DNA of 64,000 bases, from contig NZ_CP104854.1 of NCBI RefSeq assembly GCF_050916235.1, positions 1,860,001-1,924,000 on the forward strand, read 5' to 3'. This DNA comes from Maridesulfovibrio sp050916235 (GTDB taxonomy: Bacteria; Desulfobacterota; Desulfovibrionia; Desulfovibrionales; Desulfovibrionaceae). Position numbers and translations under genes: made by a program. Below are positions 50,516 to 59,507 of this stretch, in pieces. The notes beneath the pieces are model-generated. The model did not search any database. It was not told the DNA's origin and saw nothing but the letters and a program-made list of their open reading frames with translations. How positions within the stretch are numbered: position 1 is the stretch's first letter; the number at the start of each line of letters is the position of its first letter.

Positions 50516-50734
50516 TTACTCGCCGCTTCCACCGCCAGCCAGTTGATCCAGTATACCTTCCTTGAAGATAAGCTTGGTTGCGTACTCATCTGCAATTTCA
50601 GCCACATCCATCAGTTTTTCAAGAAACTCGAGAATATCGAAACGTTTTTCTTCTGTCCCGTTATCAAACTCAAACTTCATGTCACCTGAAGTCATGTAAT
50701 GTTCAAGTTTCTCAAGATAATCCATTTTAATCAT
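50516..50734 (-). CDS. Small acidic protein of unknown function
   Basis: The 72-residue protein is mostly helical (YLEKLEHYM, ILEFLEKLMDVAEIADEYATKL) with a small central strand and a glycine-rich tail. AAGGA precedes the ATG. No cysteine or signal peptide. Unknown family. It is followed (on the minus strand) by a terminator region and lies 60 bp before repeat R5. Confidence 0.65.
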   Translation of the reverse strand: MIKMDYLEKLEHYMTSGDMKFEFDNGTEEKRFDILEFLEKLMDVAEIADEYATKLIFKEGILDQLAGGGSGE

Positions 50735-50796
50735 TATAAAATCCTTTCAGGCTGGCACTTATAGCCCTATCAACTGGGCCTGTTTCCGAGCAGGTA

Positions 50797-50874
50797 GCGA
50801 CAGCGCATTAAAAAAGTTTTTTGGAGAGTCCAGAGAACCATTTTTTCAAAAAAGGTTCTCTGGACGCCGAAGGC
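50797..50874 (-). repeat. Dispersed intergenic element, copy R5
   Basis: It matches R4 at 72 of 78 positions, including the central CAGAGAACC / GGTTCTCTG hairpin. It ends 5 bp before the rlmH stop, so like R4 it directly follows a minus-strand gene. Confidence 0.8.
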
Positions 50875-50878
50875 CTCC

Positions 50879-51349
50879 TTAAACATGGTGATACGGAGAC
50901 CCGCGAGAGATGGATGCTGCTCGGTAGAGCTGTTCCAAAAGCATGGTCCGGGCAAGCTCGTGCGGCAGGGTCATTTTGCTCAGGGAAAGTTTGATGCGTG
51001 CGACATTCTTCACTTCATCGGACAGGCCGAAGGGACCGCCGATGACAAAACAGGGGGTCAGGTTAGGGTCTTCGGTCCAACGCTCCAGCTGTTTTGAAAG
51101 TTCCACGGAAGTCATCTCCTGACCTTTTTCATCCATACAGATAACCATGTCGGACGGCTGGATCTTTTCCATGATAGCCTTACCCTCCCGGAGAACCTTG
51201 TCTTCCGGGGGAAGCTTGCCCGGTGCGTCTTTCAAAACCGTCTCGTCAAGCTTGTGAAACCGTCCCAGCTTCTTGCTGTAATGCTCACAAGCCTCTCGAA
51301 AAAAAGGCTCTTTAAGCTTGCCAACCCACACAAATCTTATTTTACCCAT
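50879..51349 (-). CDS. rlmH: 23S rRNA pseudouridine-1915 N3-methyltransferase
   Basis: The 156-residue RlmH (SPOUT class) methylates pseudouridine 1915 in helix 69. MGKIRFVWVGKLKEPFFREACEHYSKKL, CFVIGGPFGLSDEV and LSLSKMTLPHELARTMLLEQLYRA are the family motifs including the knotted SAM site. The ATG is 5 bp after the upstream phosphoesterase stop. Repeat R5 follows its stop on the minus strand. Confidence 0.95.
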   Translation of the reverse strand: MGKIRFVWVGKLKEPFFREACEHYSKKLGRFHKLDETVLKDAPGKLPPEDKVLREGKAIMEKIQPSDMVICMDEKGQEMTSVELSKQLERWTEDPNLTPCFVIGGPFGLSDEVKNVARIKLSLSKMTLPHELARTMLLEQLYRAASISRGSPYHHV

Positions 51350-51354
51350 GCCGC

Positions 51355-52026
51355 CTACACTTGCTTAAGGGTTGCGGTCAGTTCACCGTTTTCAAGAGAA
51401 ATAAACACGTACCCTCCGCCGGCAGCCATGCCGGGATTGAAAAGGCGCGACCTGCCGATCGAGTCTTCCCCTCTGGATTCATGGATGTGCCCACTGACCA
51501 CAATATCTGGCTGACGCTTTTCAATAAATGCCCGAACAGCCCTGCTGCCGACATGCATGCCGTTTGAAATCATGTCCAGGGCGGTATCGTAGGGAGAATC
51601 GTGTACGGCAAGAATCAGTCTTTCATACTCTCCGACCTTGCCGTAGGTTTCCTCAAGCAGTACGGCCATCTCCTCTTCGCTCACCTCGCTGGGGGTGCCG
51701 AAGGGTGTGGGGATGGAATATCCGACCCCCATGAGCTTGACGCCCGGAGCCAGTTCGCGGACTTCACAGTTCAGGTTCGCCCCCCTGCCCTTGAGGAACT
51801 CGGTGACATTGCGGCGGTCCATATTTCCGGCCTGGGCCAGAATGTTGGGGTTGCAGGCATAAATGGAATTCCAGACCTTTTCCACCGCACCTTCGGGCGA
51901 ATGATTGGTCAGGTCGCCGGTAACGATTATCGCATCGGCCTGTTCGATGCCGGGAATGAGCGCCGGCAACCCGGTACTCTGATGAATATCCCCGAATGCA
52001 ATCCAGTTTCTGGTTCTTTCGGACAT
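51355..52026 (-). CDS. Calcineurin-like metallophosphoesterase
   Basis: The 223-residue protein has the five metallophosphoesterase blocks in order: FGDIHQSTG (GDxH), VTGDLTNHSP (GDxx), GNMDR (GN(H/D)), HDSPYDT and SGHIHESRG (GHxH). It resembles YfcE/MJ0936-type phosphodiesterases or small protein phosphatases that bind two metals. The substrate is unknown. It forms a two-gene operon with rlmH. Confidence 0.9.
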   Translation of the reverse strand: MSERTRNWIAFGDIHQSTGLPALIPGIEQADAIIVTGDLTNHSPEGAVEKVWNSIYACNPNILAQAGNMDRRNVTEFLKGRGANLNCEVRELAPGVKLMGVGYSIPTPFGTPSEVSEEEMAVLLEETYGKVGEYERLILAVHDSPYDTALDMISNGMHVGSRAVRAFIEKRQPDIVVSGHIHESRGEDSIGRSRLFNPGMAAGGGYVFISLENGELTATLKQV

Positions 52027-52241
52027 GTATACTCCGGTAGTTATATCTAATTGTGATATTTAAAATTGCTTAACAGGTTTCAGTGGATAACATTTTAAGC
52101 ACCAAAAACCAATGGTTACAGACCGCCCGCAAGCAACGGCAGCTATCAACTTTTCCGTATTGTTACACTATCCGGTTGATTTTTCGGTCCAAGACATGCT
52201 CAAATCCGGACAACGCGAATTAAAACCACCGGGAGACGGGT

Positions 52242-52817
52242 GTGGATAAGAATGTAATAAGACAGAGGCTCCTAGAACTGCGTTCCTCGTTGAAGGAAAC
52301 GGCTGTACACTCTGCAAGCCGCTGCATCGTTGAAAGTCTTCTTGGGCTGGAACAGTGGAAAAACGCCGGTGAAGTGCTGCTGTACTGGCCCATCAGGAAC
52401 GAGGTGGACATCCGTCCGCTGCTTACGGAAGCACTAAGCAGCGACAAAAAACTATTCATGCCCTGCTGCCGGAGGGACGAACCGGGTATAATGGACTTCG
52501 GCGTGGTCAGGGCGGAAAAGGACCTGATCAGCGGCTCTTTCGGAATCAAGGAACCGTGCCGCTCCCGTTGCGAATTCCCGGATGCGGTTTCACCGGACCT
52601 GATACTGGTGCCGGGAGTAGGATTTGACCGAAACGGCTTCCGCATCGGCTTCGGCGGCGGCTATTATGACCGTTTTCTGGCCAGACCCCAGAAGGATGGA
52701 TTCCTTTCCGTGGGCATCTGCTACTCTTTCCAGATAGTGGACGGATTTCCACATGAACCCTGGGATCAGCCAGTTGAACTAATTTGCACAGACAAGGAAT
52801 TGATATGGCGAAACTGA
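52242..52817 (+). CDS. ygfA: 5-formyltetrahydrofolate cyclo-ligase
   Basis: The start is GTG at 52242 with GGGAG 7 bp upstream. The 191-residue enzyme converts 5-formyl-THF to 5,10-methenyl-THF with ATP. ILVPGVGFDRNGFRIGFGGGYYDRFL near residues 115-140 contains the signature GFGGGYYDR. LLYWPIRNEVDIRPLL near 45-60 and SVGICYSFQ are also typical. It overlaps the next gene by 13 bp. Confidence 0.92.
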   Translation: MDKNVIRQRLLELRSSLKETAVHSASRCIVESLLGLEQWKNAGEVLLYWPIRNEVDIRPLLTEALSSDKKLFMPCCRRDEPGIMDFGVVRAEKDLISGSFGIKEPCRSRCEFPDAVSPDLILVPGVGFDRNGFRIGFGGGYYDRFLARPQKDGFLSVGICYSFQIVDGFPHEPWDQPVELICTDKELIWRN

Positions 52818-53551
52818 ATTTTATCCCGTTCTTTTTTCCGGGACTGGACAATGTCTCCGTTGTCTTCACCACCCGCAACGGCGGCAGAAGCAAGGCTCCT
52901 TTTGATGAAGCCAACCTGTCATTCGATGTGGGCGATGATCCTTTTGACGTCCGCGCAAACCGGACCGAACTCGCCGCCTCCCTTGGCATTGCCCACTGGC
53001 ACGAATGCAGGCAGGTTCATGGAGACATTATCCACTATGAACCGTCCAAAGGCACTCCCGGAGATGAAACCGAACTTGAGGGGGACGGCCTTGCTACTTC
53101 GGCACGCGGCCATGCCCTTGTGATCAAGACGGCTGACTGCCAGCCGATAATGCTGGCCCATAAAAACGGCAGTTTTGTAGCCGGTCTGCACAACGGCTGG
53201 CGTGGGAATTCCATAAATTTCCCGGGACAGGGCGTGGCGGAAATCTGTGGGCACTACTCATGTGATCCGGCCGACCTGCTGGCGGTAAGAGGTCCCAGCC
53301 TGAGCCCGCAGGCTGCGCAGTTCGTCAATTTTGCCACGGACTTTGAGCCCGGATTCGAAGAATACTACGATTCTGCGGAATGCACTGTAGACCTCTGGAA
53401 ACTGACCAAAGACCAGCTCATCGAAGCAGGACTCAGGCCGCGTAACATCTACGCTCTTGATATGTGCACGTTTTCAATGCCCCGGACATTCTTTTCATAC
53501 CGCCGGGAAAGAGAGACTGGACGCATGTGCTCTTTGATCTGGATCAGCTAG
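52805..53551 (+). CDS. pgeF: Laccase-domain protein, peptidoglycan editing factor PgeF-like
   Basis: The ATG at 52805 is used (AAGGA 7 bp upstream); a TTG at 52784 precedes it. The 248-residue YfiH/PgeF protein has the conserved metal/active-site residues in CRQVHGD, KTADCQPIML and AGLHNGWRG near residues 55-140. Members act as adenosine deaminase/purine phosphorylase-like or N-acetylmuramate-editing enzymes. The role is not settled. Overlap with fthF/ygfA indicates coupling. A terminator follows. Confidence 0.9.
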   Translation: MAKLNFIPFFFPGLDNVSVVFTTRNGGRSKAPFDEANLSFDVGDDPFDVRANRTELAASLGIAHWHECRQVHGDIIHYEPSKGTPGDETELEGDGLATSARGHALVIKTADCQPIMLAHKNGSFVAGLHNGWRGNSINFPGQGVAEICGHYSCDPADLLAVRGPSLSPQAAQFVNFATDFEPGFEEYYDSAECTVDLWKLTKDQLIEAGLRPRNIYALDMCTFSMPRTFFSYRRERETGRMCSLIWIS

Positions 53552-53557
53552 AAAGAA

Positions 53558-53590
53558 AAAAGCCCTGCTGAAAAAATCAGCAGGGCTTTC
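53558..53590 (+). terminator. Terminator of the ygfA-pgeF operon
   Basis: AGCCCTGCTGA pairs with TCAGCAGGGCT (11 bp), followed by TTCCTG on the plus strand. On the minus strand it reads CTTTTTTC, so it may also serve the convergent cheV-like gene. Confidence 0.85.
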
Positions 53591-53612
53591 CTGTTTTCTG
53601 ATGGCTCTGCTA

Positions 53613-54572
53613 TCAGCCCTTAGTGGATTCAATAAGTTTGAATACCCTTTCAGCAAGCTGATTGATTTCGGCCTTGGAAATCTGGTCGTTGGCTCCAACT
53701 GACTCACCCTTGTGGTAAAGGGTATCGGTAATGATTGAGGAGCAAAGCAGTACCGGAATGTGGCGCAGTTCAGGGTCATCCTTGATCCGCTTGGTCAGGT
53801 TGTGACCGTCCATAACCGGCATTTCAATATCCGTGACCACTATATCCACGAAGTCGTCAATGGTCTTGCCTTCTGCCTCGGCCCTGCTCCGCCATTCGAC
53901 AATCTTGTCCCATGCCGCCTTTCCGTTATGGGTACGGGTGACTCTGAAGCCGGCATCTTCAAGCATCTGACCGATCATGCGGCGGATCATGGTTGAGTCG
54001 TCGGCAATAAGGGCCTTGAGCTGACGGCTCTCGATCTTGTTGATCAGGTCAGCCTCAGGCATGTCTGTAATGTCCATACCGGGGTTGAGGTCGGCAACGA
54101 TCTTTTCGAGGTCCAACAGGAAAACGATACGTCCTTCAAGCTTGACCACACCGGTGATGGAGTTTGCGGTGAGAGAGGAAACCTGCCTGCTCGGGGCTTC
54201 TACCTGCTCCCAGCTGATCCGGTGAATTCTGGTCACGCCGGAAACAAGGAACGCTGTGGAAATTTTGTTGAACTCAGTAACGATAACCTTAGGGGCTTCG
54301 TTCTCAATCCTGTGTTTGCCCACCCGACGGCTGAGATCGATCAGGGGGATGATTTCGGACCTGAGGTCAAATGCCCCCAGAACAGCATCGTTTGCAGCGT
54401 CCGGCATGTCTGTAAGTTCGGGCAGCCTGATGATCTCCACAACCTTGGCCACGTTGATGCCGTAAAAATTGCGCCGGGTGGAGTCTCGGATATTATCCAT
54501 TTCGTCGATATAAAACTCTACAATTTCAAGCTCATTCGTACCTGATTCAAGAAGAATATTGGTTTGGGACAT
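53613..54572 (-). CDS. cheV: CheV-like chemotaxis coupling protein (CheW-receiver)
   Basis: The ATG at 54572 is used because the GGGGAGG site lies 7 bp before it; the ATG at 54578 would be adjacent. The 319-residue protein has a CheW domain (about 1-190: NFYGINVAKVVEIIRLPELTDMP, GAFDLRSEIIPLIDLSRRVG, ANSITGVVKLEGRIVFLLDLEKIV) and a C-terminal receiver (ALIADDSTMIRR, D in VVTDIEMPVMDG, S/T in LLCSSI, K in SKAEI). CheV links chemoreceptors to CheA and is tuned by phosphorylation. It lies in a window with a chemoreceptor and a motor block. Confidence 0.92.
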   Translation of the reverse strand: MSQTNILLESGTNELEIVEFYIDEMDNIRDSTRRNFYGINVAKVVEIIRLPELTDMPDAANDAVLGAFDLRSEIIPLIDLSRRVGKHRIENEAPKVIVTEFNKISTAFLVSGVTRIHRISWEQVEAPSRQVSSLTANSITGVVKLEGRIVFLLDLEKIVADLNPGMDITDMPEADLINKIESRQLKALIADDSTMIRRMIGQMLEDAGFRVTRTHNGKAAWDKIVEWRSRAEAEGKTIDDFVDIVVTDIEMPVMDGHNLTKRIKDDPELRHIPVLLCSSIITDTLYHKGESVGANDQISKAEINQLAERVFKLIESTKG

Positions 54573-54793
54573 GCTCATCCTCCCCTGTAAAATAACGTGT
54601 CATGCCAGCATTAAACATCTGCGTAAGGAAACTACTCTGCTCAATATTAGCTTGAAACGGTTGTTTATGAAAGATGTTTTTAAAATATAATATCAAGATC
54701 AAGTCTGTATTTCCAGTGCAAACCGCAAAAAAGTCAACCTGATTTATCCATCTTTCAGTTAAATCTTTGAAAAAATAACACGACACGGCCTGG

Positions 54794-55882
54794 TCAGCTA
54801 TGCCGTTTATATAATCTGATATAGTCGTTAAGCATTCTTGCACAGCTGAACCTGATCTTTCCGCGCAGGAAACCGTTCTCTCCGAGTTTTTCAGCCAGGT
54901 GCCTGTTTTTAAGCAATGCGATTACCGTATCGGCCAGATCCTTTTTTTCATAAGGGGCAATCAGAATTCCGTTTTCGCCGCTGATAATCTGTTCGGAAAC
55001 ACCGCCTACATTGTAACTGACCGGAACCAGTCCATTCGACATGGCCTCAAGGATGATAAGCGGATGGTTGTCCGCAAGTGTAGGGTAAGCGAGCACGTCA
55101 GCAGCAAGCATGAAACGGTCCAGCATTTCGCGGCCCACATAGGGCACGGAAATAAAGTCCCCGTCCCGGGAATGGCTGTCTCCGCCGATGGCAAAAGCAA
55201 CTGCTTCTGGAACCGCAGACTTAATCATGTCCCAGTATTCTGCCCACTGCGGTCCGGATTTGTAAACAGCATTGCTGCCCCCGTGGGCAACAAACAGCAC
55301 GGCCTTTGATGCCGGATGCAGGCCCATTGCCCGGCGGGCTCCGCTCCTGTCCCCAAGGGTGTCCGGCCAGGGAATTCCGTTTGGAATAACTTTGGCTGAA
55401 AGTCGCGCATGGGCTTTTGCCACCAGCCGCGCAAGCCATCGGGACGGAGAAACCAGCACTACGCGTCTTTCAAGCAGGGCGGAAATAATACGCCTGCGCA
55501 CGTTCTCTGAATCAGGATAGTTTCTGGGGCAGGGATTCCTGCACTCCAGCTCAAAATGCGGACAGTCCAGCGGGTTTATGCAGCCGCCGGTAATCATTCT
55601 GGTATCATGAAGAGTGACAAAAACCTGTACGGACGCAGGAAGGGCACCCAGAAACAAAGCCGGATCAGCAGATGAATGCAGATGAACAATGGCATTATCA
55701 GGGATGCTGCACGCTGTCTCCTGCGGACTGAGCAGTTCGTCTCCCGGGTTTTCAGAGGCTTCAAAGCTGTGCCGGACATCAACGCCTTCGCCCTTCAGCC
55801 CCTCAACTAAAAGCTGTGCTATCCGCGCAGCTCCCCCGCTTTTTGCCAGAGCGGAATGGTGGATAACGGTCCTGTTCAGCAT
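54794..55882 (-). CDS. Glycosyltransferase family 4 (second of a coupled pair)
   Basis: The start is the ATG at 55882, whose codon is inside the ATGCTGA overlap with the preceding gene's stop. An upstream ATG at 55912 gives 10 extra residues but no better site. The 362-residue GT4 protein has HSALAKSGGAARIAQLLVEGLKGEG (acceptor side) and KVIPNGIPW, VPYVGREMLDRFMLAADVLAYPTLADNHPLIILEAMSNGLVPVSYNVGGV with the GT4 EX7E-type glutamate. Nucleotide sugar and acceptor are unknown. Translational coupling implies a common polysaccharide or glycolipid. Confidence 0.85.
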   Translation of the reverse strand: MLNRTVIHHSALAKSGGAARIAQLLVEGLKGEGVDVRHSFEASENPGDELLSPQETACSIPDNAIVHLHSSADPALFLGALPASVQVFVTLHDTRMITGGCINPLDCPHFELECRNPCPRNYPDSENVRRRIISALLERRVVLVSPSRWLARLVAKAHARLSAKVIPNGIPWPDTLGDRSGARRAMGLHPASKAVLFVAHGGSNAVYKSGPQWAEYWDMIKSAVPEAVAFAIGGDSHSRDGDFISVPYVGREMLDRFMLAADVLAYPTLADNHPLIILEAMSNGLVPVSYNVGGVSEQIISGENGILIAPYEKKDLADTVIALLKNRHLAEKLGENGFLRGKIRFSCARMLNDYIRLYKRHS

Positions 55883-57528
55883 GCCTTTTCCAAAATATCG
55901 TGCTTGATGCACCAGAGGATATGGAATCTCACTTCATCATCGGATAACTGCGGGGCCAGAGACCGTATTTTTATGTTCAGATCTCCGGCGGAGATGGGCT
56001 TGCGGGCAAAAAAGGCCATTTTGCGGATGACCTCCTGCTGCAGGATTCTCTCCAGTCCCCGGTATATGAGCGGAAATTCCCGTCCCTGATAAATTGCCTG
56101 TCCGGTTATCCCTGTCACGACCATGGTTTGAGAGTCAAGGGTCGAGGTTGTGTAGTGGGCAAAAGTCTCACCGAAACGCACCTGAACAGGATGACGAATG
56201 CCGCGCAGGGCTTCAATCTCCACAGGAACGGTATTCAATTCCTCCCACAGGTGGACGTGCTGCAGCACAACCTGTTCCCATGTGAATTTTTCGCGCACCC
56301 GTTTTGCCCCGGCAGCGCCCATTGCGCTGCACAGTCCGGGGTTATTTATCAGCCTTTCCAGCGCGGAGGCCAGCTTCGGCGTAAGCACCGCTGTCTGCTG
56401 GGCCATCAGCAGATGGTATTGGTTGTCAAAGCACAACGGAGCCATAGGATCGAGCTCCGGTGTTGCCGGGGTTCCTACGGTCTCAATAAGAAAACCCGTT
56501 TCTCCGTCGACCACGAGATCCCTGTATCCATCGTATTCGGAAGCCACCACCGGCAGCCCCATGGCCCCGGCTTCAAGAATGGTCAGCCCGAAGGTTTCCT
56601 GCGGATTATCGGAAATTGAAACAAAGATGTCCGCCGCCCGGTAAAGATTCAATTTTATGCTTTCGGTGGGCCGGGCCATAATGGTCAATTCAAGACCCAT
56701 ATTATTTGCAAGCTGTGCAAGAGTTCCCGGGAAATCATCTTCCTCGTCCAGCCAGCCGGCAAGGATGACCCGGACCGAAGCACGGTCCATTCCAGAGGCA
56801 AAAAGCCGCTGCATGGCCCGCAGCAAAGGCAGCAGATCCATTTTGGAATAATGAGCAATGCGCCCGAAAACGAGAATGTTGACCCTGCCGTCTTCCAGCC
56901 CGAGTTCACGTATTGCCAGCTCCTTCTGCCGCCTGTCCGGAGGAACCAGCGGGCCGGGATTTATGCCCAGCGGTATTTTCCTGATCTGGGGGGAAGGGAA
57001 ATTCTGTTCATCCAGCCCGAAACCTTCACGCAGATGGGCGAGGTAGTTCTCAACAACCCGCGTTCCCGGAGTGGAGGTGGCCACGATACAGTCCCGGGCA
57101 GTAGTTCCCTTCCATAGATAATTGAGAAAGGAAGACCCGTAGTTGCTGTAGCTGAGCGAATGAGTTGTGCCGGTAATGGGAAAAATGTTTTCGGCGAGCA
57201 TGTTTCTCAAGCGCGCCAGATGGGGGGGGTAAAGGATGCAGTCGGACTGGTGGAAGCAAAAATAATTATTTTTGGAAACAGCATCCGGAAGATCTCTGCG
57301 ATCCATTATTTTGACTCTATCCCCGCCGGCAAAAGACGGGAAATTGCGGTTCAGAAAATCCTGCAGTCCCGCACGGGCACCGCCGCCGGAAATGAAAAAA
57401 TGGTATTCATCAAAGGGGTCTACCTTGAAAAGACCGCTGAGAAATCCGACATTGGCAACCTTACGGCCCAGAATCGGGCCGGCCTCGTAAAAGGGATCCA
57501 AAGTTCCCCATATTCTTTGAGTTTCCAT
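55876..57528 (-). CDS. Glycosyltransferase family 4 with C-terminal helical extension
   Basis: The ATG at 57528 is used; a TTG at 57540 precedes it. The 550-residue protein has a GT4 core (about 190-400: ILVFGRIAHYSKMDLLPLLRA, ARPTESIKLNLYRAADIFVSISDNPQETFGLTILEAGAMGLPVVASEYDGYRDLV). The last 60 residues, PLIYRGLERILQQEVIRKMAF and DEVRFHILWCIKHDI, form a helical extension resembling a small winged helix. A G8 tract (57222-57229) encodes the Pro-Pro in YPPHLA. Its stop overlaps the next gene by 7 bp. Confidence 0.83.
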   Translation of the reverse strand: METQRIWGTLDPFYEAGPILGRKVANVGFLSGLFKVDPFDEYHFFISGGGARAGLQDFLNRNFPSFAGGDRVKIMDRRDLPDAVSKNNYFCFHQSDCILYPPHLARLRNMLAENIFPITGTTHSLSYSNYGSSFLNYLWKGTTARDCIVATSTPGTRVVENYLAHLREGFGLDEQNFPSPQIRKIPLGINPGPLVPPDRRQKELAIRELGLEDGRVNILVFGRIAHYSKMDLLPLLRAMQRLFASGMDRASVRVILAGWLDEEDDFPGTLAQLANNMGLELTIMARPTESIKLNLYRAADIFVSISDNPQETFGLTILEAGAMGLPVVASEYDGYRDLVVDGETGFLIETVGTPATPELDPMAPLCFDNQYHLLMAQQTAVLTPKLASALERLINNPGLCSAMGAAGAKRVREKFTWEQVVLQHVHLWEELNTVPVEIEALRGIRHPVQVRFGETFAHYTTSTLDSQTMVVTGITGQAIYQGREFPLIYRGLERILQQEVIRKMAFFARKPISAGDLNIKIRSLAPQLSDDEVRFHILWCIKHDILEKAC

Positions 57529-57863
57529 AATGTATTTCAAGCCATAACTACAGCTATCTTGTCAAAGGATTTATTTTCCCAGCACGACCCTAAGAACAGT
57601 CGGAAACCCGGCACACACTTCCCTATTCATCCGTGAGATCTGCCCTAACGGGGAAAAGCCCATACCCCTTGTCGATTCTGACAAGATCAACCGCAGCACT
57701 CTACCAACCCATAACCATTGACTTTTAAACATACAAAATTCCTGGCTCGTGGAGGGAGCGGTTCAGACCCCATCAATCGTTTTGGGGATGGTCTTTTTCT
57801 TGCAATAGAACGGGTGGACAATTGTTTCTGACAGCTAAACAAAGGCAAAGAAGGAGACCCGAA
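57529..57863. other. Divergent promoter region between GT4 pair and diguanylate cyclase
   Basis: About 335 bp with no supported ORF. It must hold promoters for both directions. A hairpin with GACC...GGTC and CATC...GATG arms and a T-run lies at 57766-57798. Confidence 0.5.
57766..57798 (+). terminator. Hairpin with T-run in the diguanylate cyclase leader
   Basis: GACCCCATC folds back on GATGGTC with a 2-nt bulge and is followed by TTTTTC. It is about 65 bp upstream of the cyclase start, so it could be an attenuator or a stop for upstream transcription. Confidence 0.4.
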
Positions 57864-59336
57864 ATGAAGAACGAAAGCAGCCCCGAACTGCTTTGGGGAT
57901 TCGGACTTAACAGCAGCGAAGCCGGGAAGATCAAGGATTCACTCGGACCGGGATTCTTTCTGAGGAATTTCTCCGAAAGATCCCTGCCCAATGTAAAAGA
58001 TCTCAAGGACCAGGAAAAGCCTGCTGCAACATGGATTCCACAGCGAGTCTGGAGTGTTCTCCCCGAGTCGCTTCGCAATGCGTACCGGAATTTCGAATCA
58101 ACTCAGCGCATTCTTATACAGGATGAAAATAACAGTGTAGACCTTGAAAAGGTACTTGAAGACGGATTTCTGGCAGTAATCAGTACACCGTTGACCAGCT
58201 CCAAGGTTCAGGACGCCCTTTTCAGGGCAAAGGAAATTTCCGGCCTCTACAGCGACCTTTATCGCATGACCGAAGAAATCATCATGGAGAGGGAACTGCT
58301 CGGCCGCAAGACAGAGCAGCTCATGTTCCTTAACACCGTTCTCTCCAACGCGACCCAGCGCCTTGAAGTGGCCGATATCCTCGGACAGGCAGAAGAGGAC
58401 CTTAAGATGCTGCTGCCTGTGCTTTCCGTGCAGGGTGCTTTCTGGAGCACCATTGAATCGGGCGGCGCTGTTGAAGCAGAGCTTTTTCTCACGCCAGGAC
58501 TCATGCCTGAAATACAGAATGAGTGGACCGACTTCATGATAGCGAATGTGGCCGCACTTAGCGGAATGAGTGTTTCCGGCTACAATATTTCCGAAACAGC
58601 CGGTCTCGTGGAAAACCGCATGGCCTACAGCCCCACTTCCGGCAGGGTGCTGGCCCTCCCGCTGGTAGCACGCGGCGACAAGTTCGGCTGTCTGGTAATG
58701 CTCTGCGAAAGAAGCGTCAGACTTGCCAAGGATCAGGTTTCCACCCTTAATGCTGCGGTCAACCACCTGTCGCTGGCCCTGAATAACGCCCTGATGTTTA
58801 CCAAGATCCGGACCCGCGCAGACCGGGATGGACTTACCAGAGTTTTCAACCGCCGCAGCTTCGACGAGCGTCTTGTGGAAGAATTCAAGCGCCACCAGCG
58901 CCTGAACACGGATCTTTCCCTGCTGATGGTCGACCTTGATCACTTCAAGAACATCAACGACACCTACGGACACATGGCCGGGGATATGGTTCTTGAAAAG
59001 GTTGCCAGACTTTTTGAGTCGACCTTACGCTCAACCGACTTCATCGCCCGCTACGGCGGCGAAGAATTTGTCATCCTGCTTCCGCATACGACTGAAGACA
59101 ATGCCGCCATGCTCGCAGAACGCATCAGGGTGAAAATCGAAGAGTCTACCATGGCTTATCAGGACAAGAGCTTTACTGTAACGGCAAGCATTGGGGTTGC
59201 GAGTATACGCCCCGGATGTTTCGAAAGGAACAACGAAATCGTCTGCAATGCAGACGAAGCCCTGTACAAGGCCAAGAGTACCGGCCGGAACAGAGTTGTT
59301 GTTGCTTCGGGCCGTCCGAAGCTCAGAGTAATGTAA
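57864..59336 (+). CDS. Diguanylate cyclase (GGDEF) with N-terminal sensor region
   Basis: The ATG at 57864 is used because AAGGAGACCC precedes it; an in-frame start at 57822 is longer. The 490-residue protein has an N-terminal unknown region, a GAF-like region (about 140-320), then a GGDEF domain (about 325-480). YGGEEF is the active form of the A-site, and the RSTD-FIARY spacing gives the RxxD inhibitory site five residues before it. DGLTRVFNRRSFDERL, VDLDHFKNINDTYGHMAGD and TASIGVA are typical. It makes cyclic di-GMP and should be product-inhibited. A strong terminator follows. Confidence 0.94.
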   Translation: MKNESSPELLWGFGLNSSEAGKIKDSLGPGFFLRNFSERSLPNVKDLKDQEKPAATWIPQRVWSVLPESLRNAYRNFESTQRILIQDENNSVDLEKVLEDGFLAVISTPLTSSKVQDALFRAKEISGLYSDLYRMTEEIIMERELLGRKTEQLMFLNTVLSNATQRLEVADILGQAEEDLKMLLPVLSVQGAFWSTIESGGAVEAELFLTPGLMPEIQNEWTDFMIANVAALSGMSVSGYNISETAGLVENRMAYSPTSGRVLALPLVARGDKFGCLVMLCERSVRLAKDQVSTLNAAVNHLSLALNNALMFTKIRTRADRDGLTRVFNRRSFDERLVEEFKRHQRLNTDLSLLMVDLDHFKNINDTYGHMAGDMVLEKVARLFESTLRSTDFIARYGGEEFVILLPHTTEDNAAMLAERIRVKIEESTMAYQDKSFTVTASIGVASIRPGCFERNNEIVCNADEALYKAKSTGRNRVVVASGRPKLRVM

Positions 59337-59375
59337 GAGGTCTCCATCAGCCTTCAGCTGTCAGGCTGATTCAAG

Positions 59376-59410
59376 AGCACCCGCGGCCATGTGGCTCCGG
59401 GTGCTTTTTC
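59376..59410 (+). terminator. Terminator of the diguanylate cyclase gene
   Basis: AGCACCCG pairs with CGGGTGCT with an inner GGCC/GGCT pairing, followed by TTTTTCTTTCC. It lies 40 bp past the stop. Confidence 0.88.
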
Positions 59411-59507
59411 TTTCCTATCTGCTTGATCAAAAAATTATTCAGGCTAAATTATACTTGCATACCCCCAATCAAAGGATAGCCTTTCATTATGATATGAGCT
59501 AGGAGCA

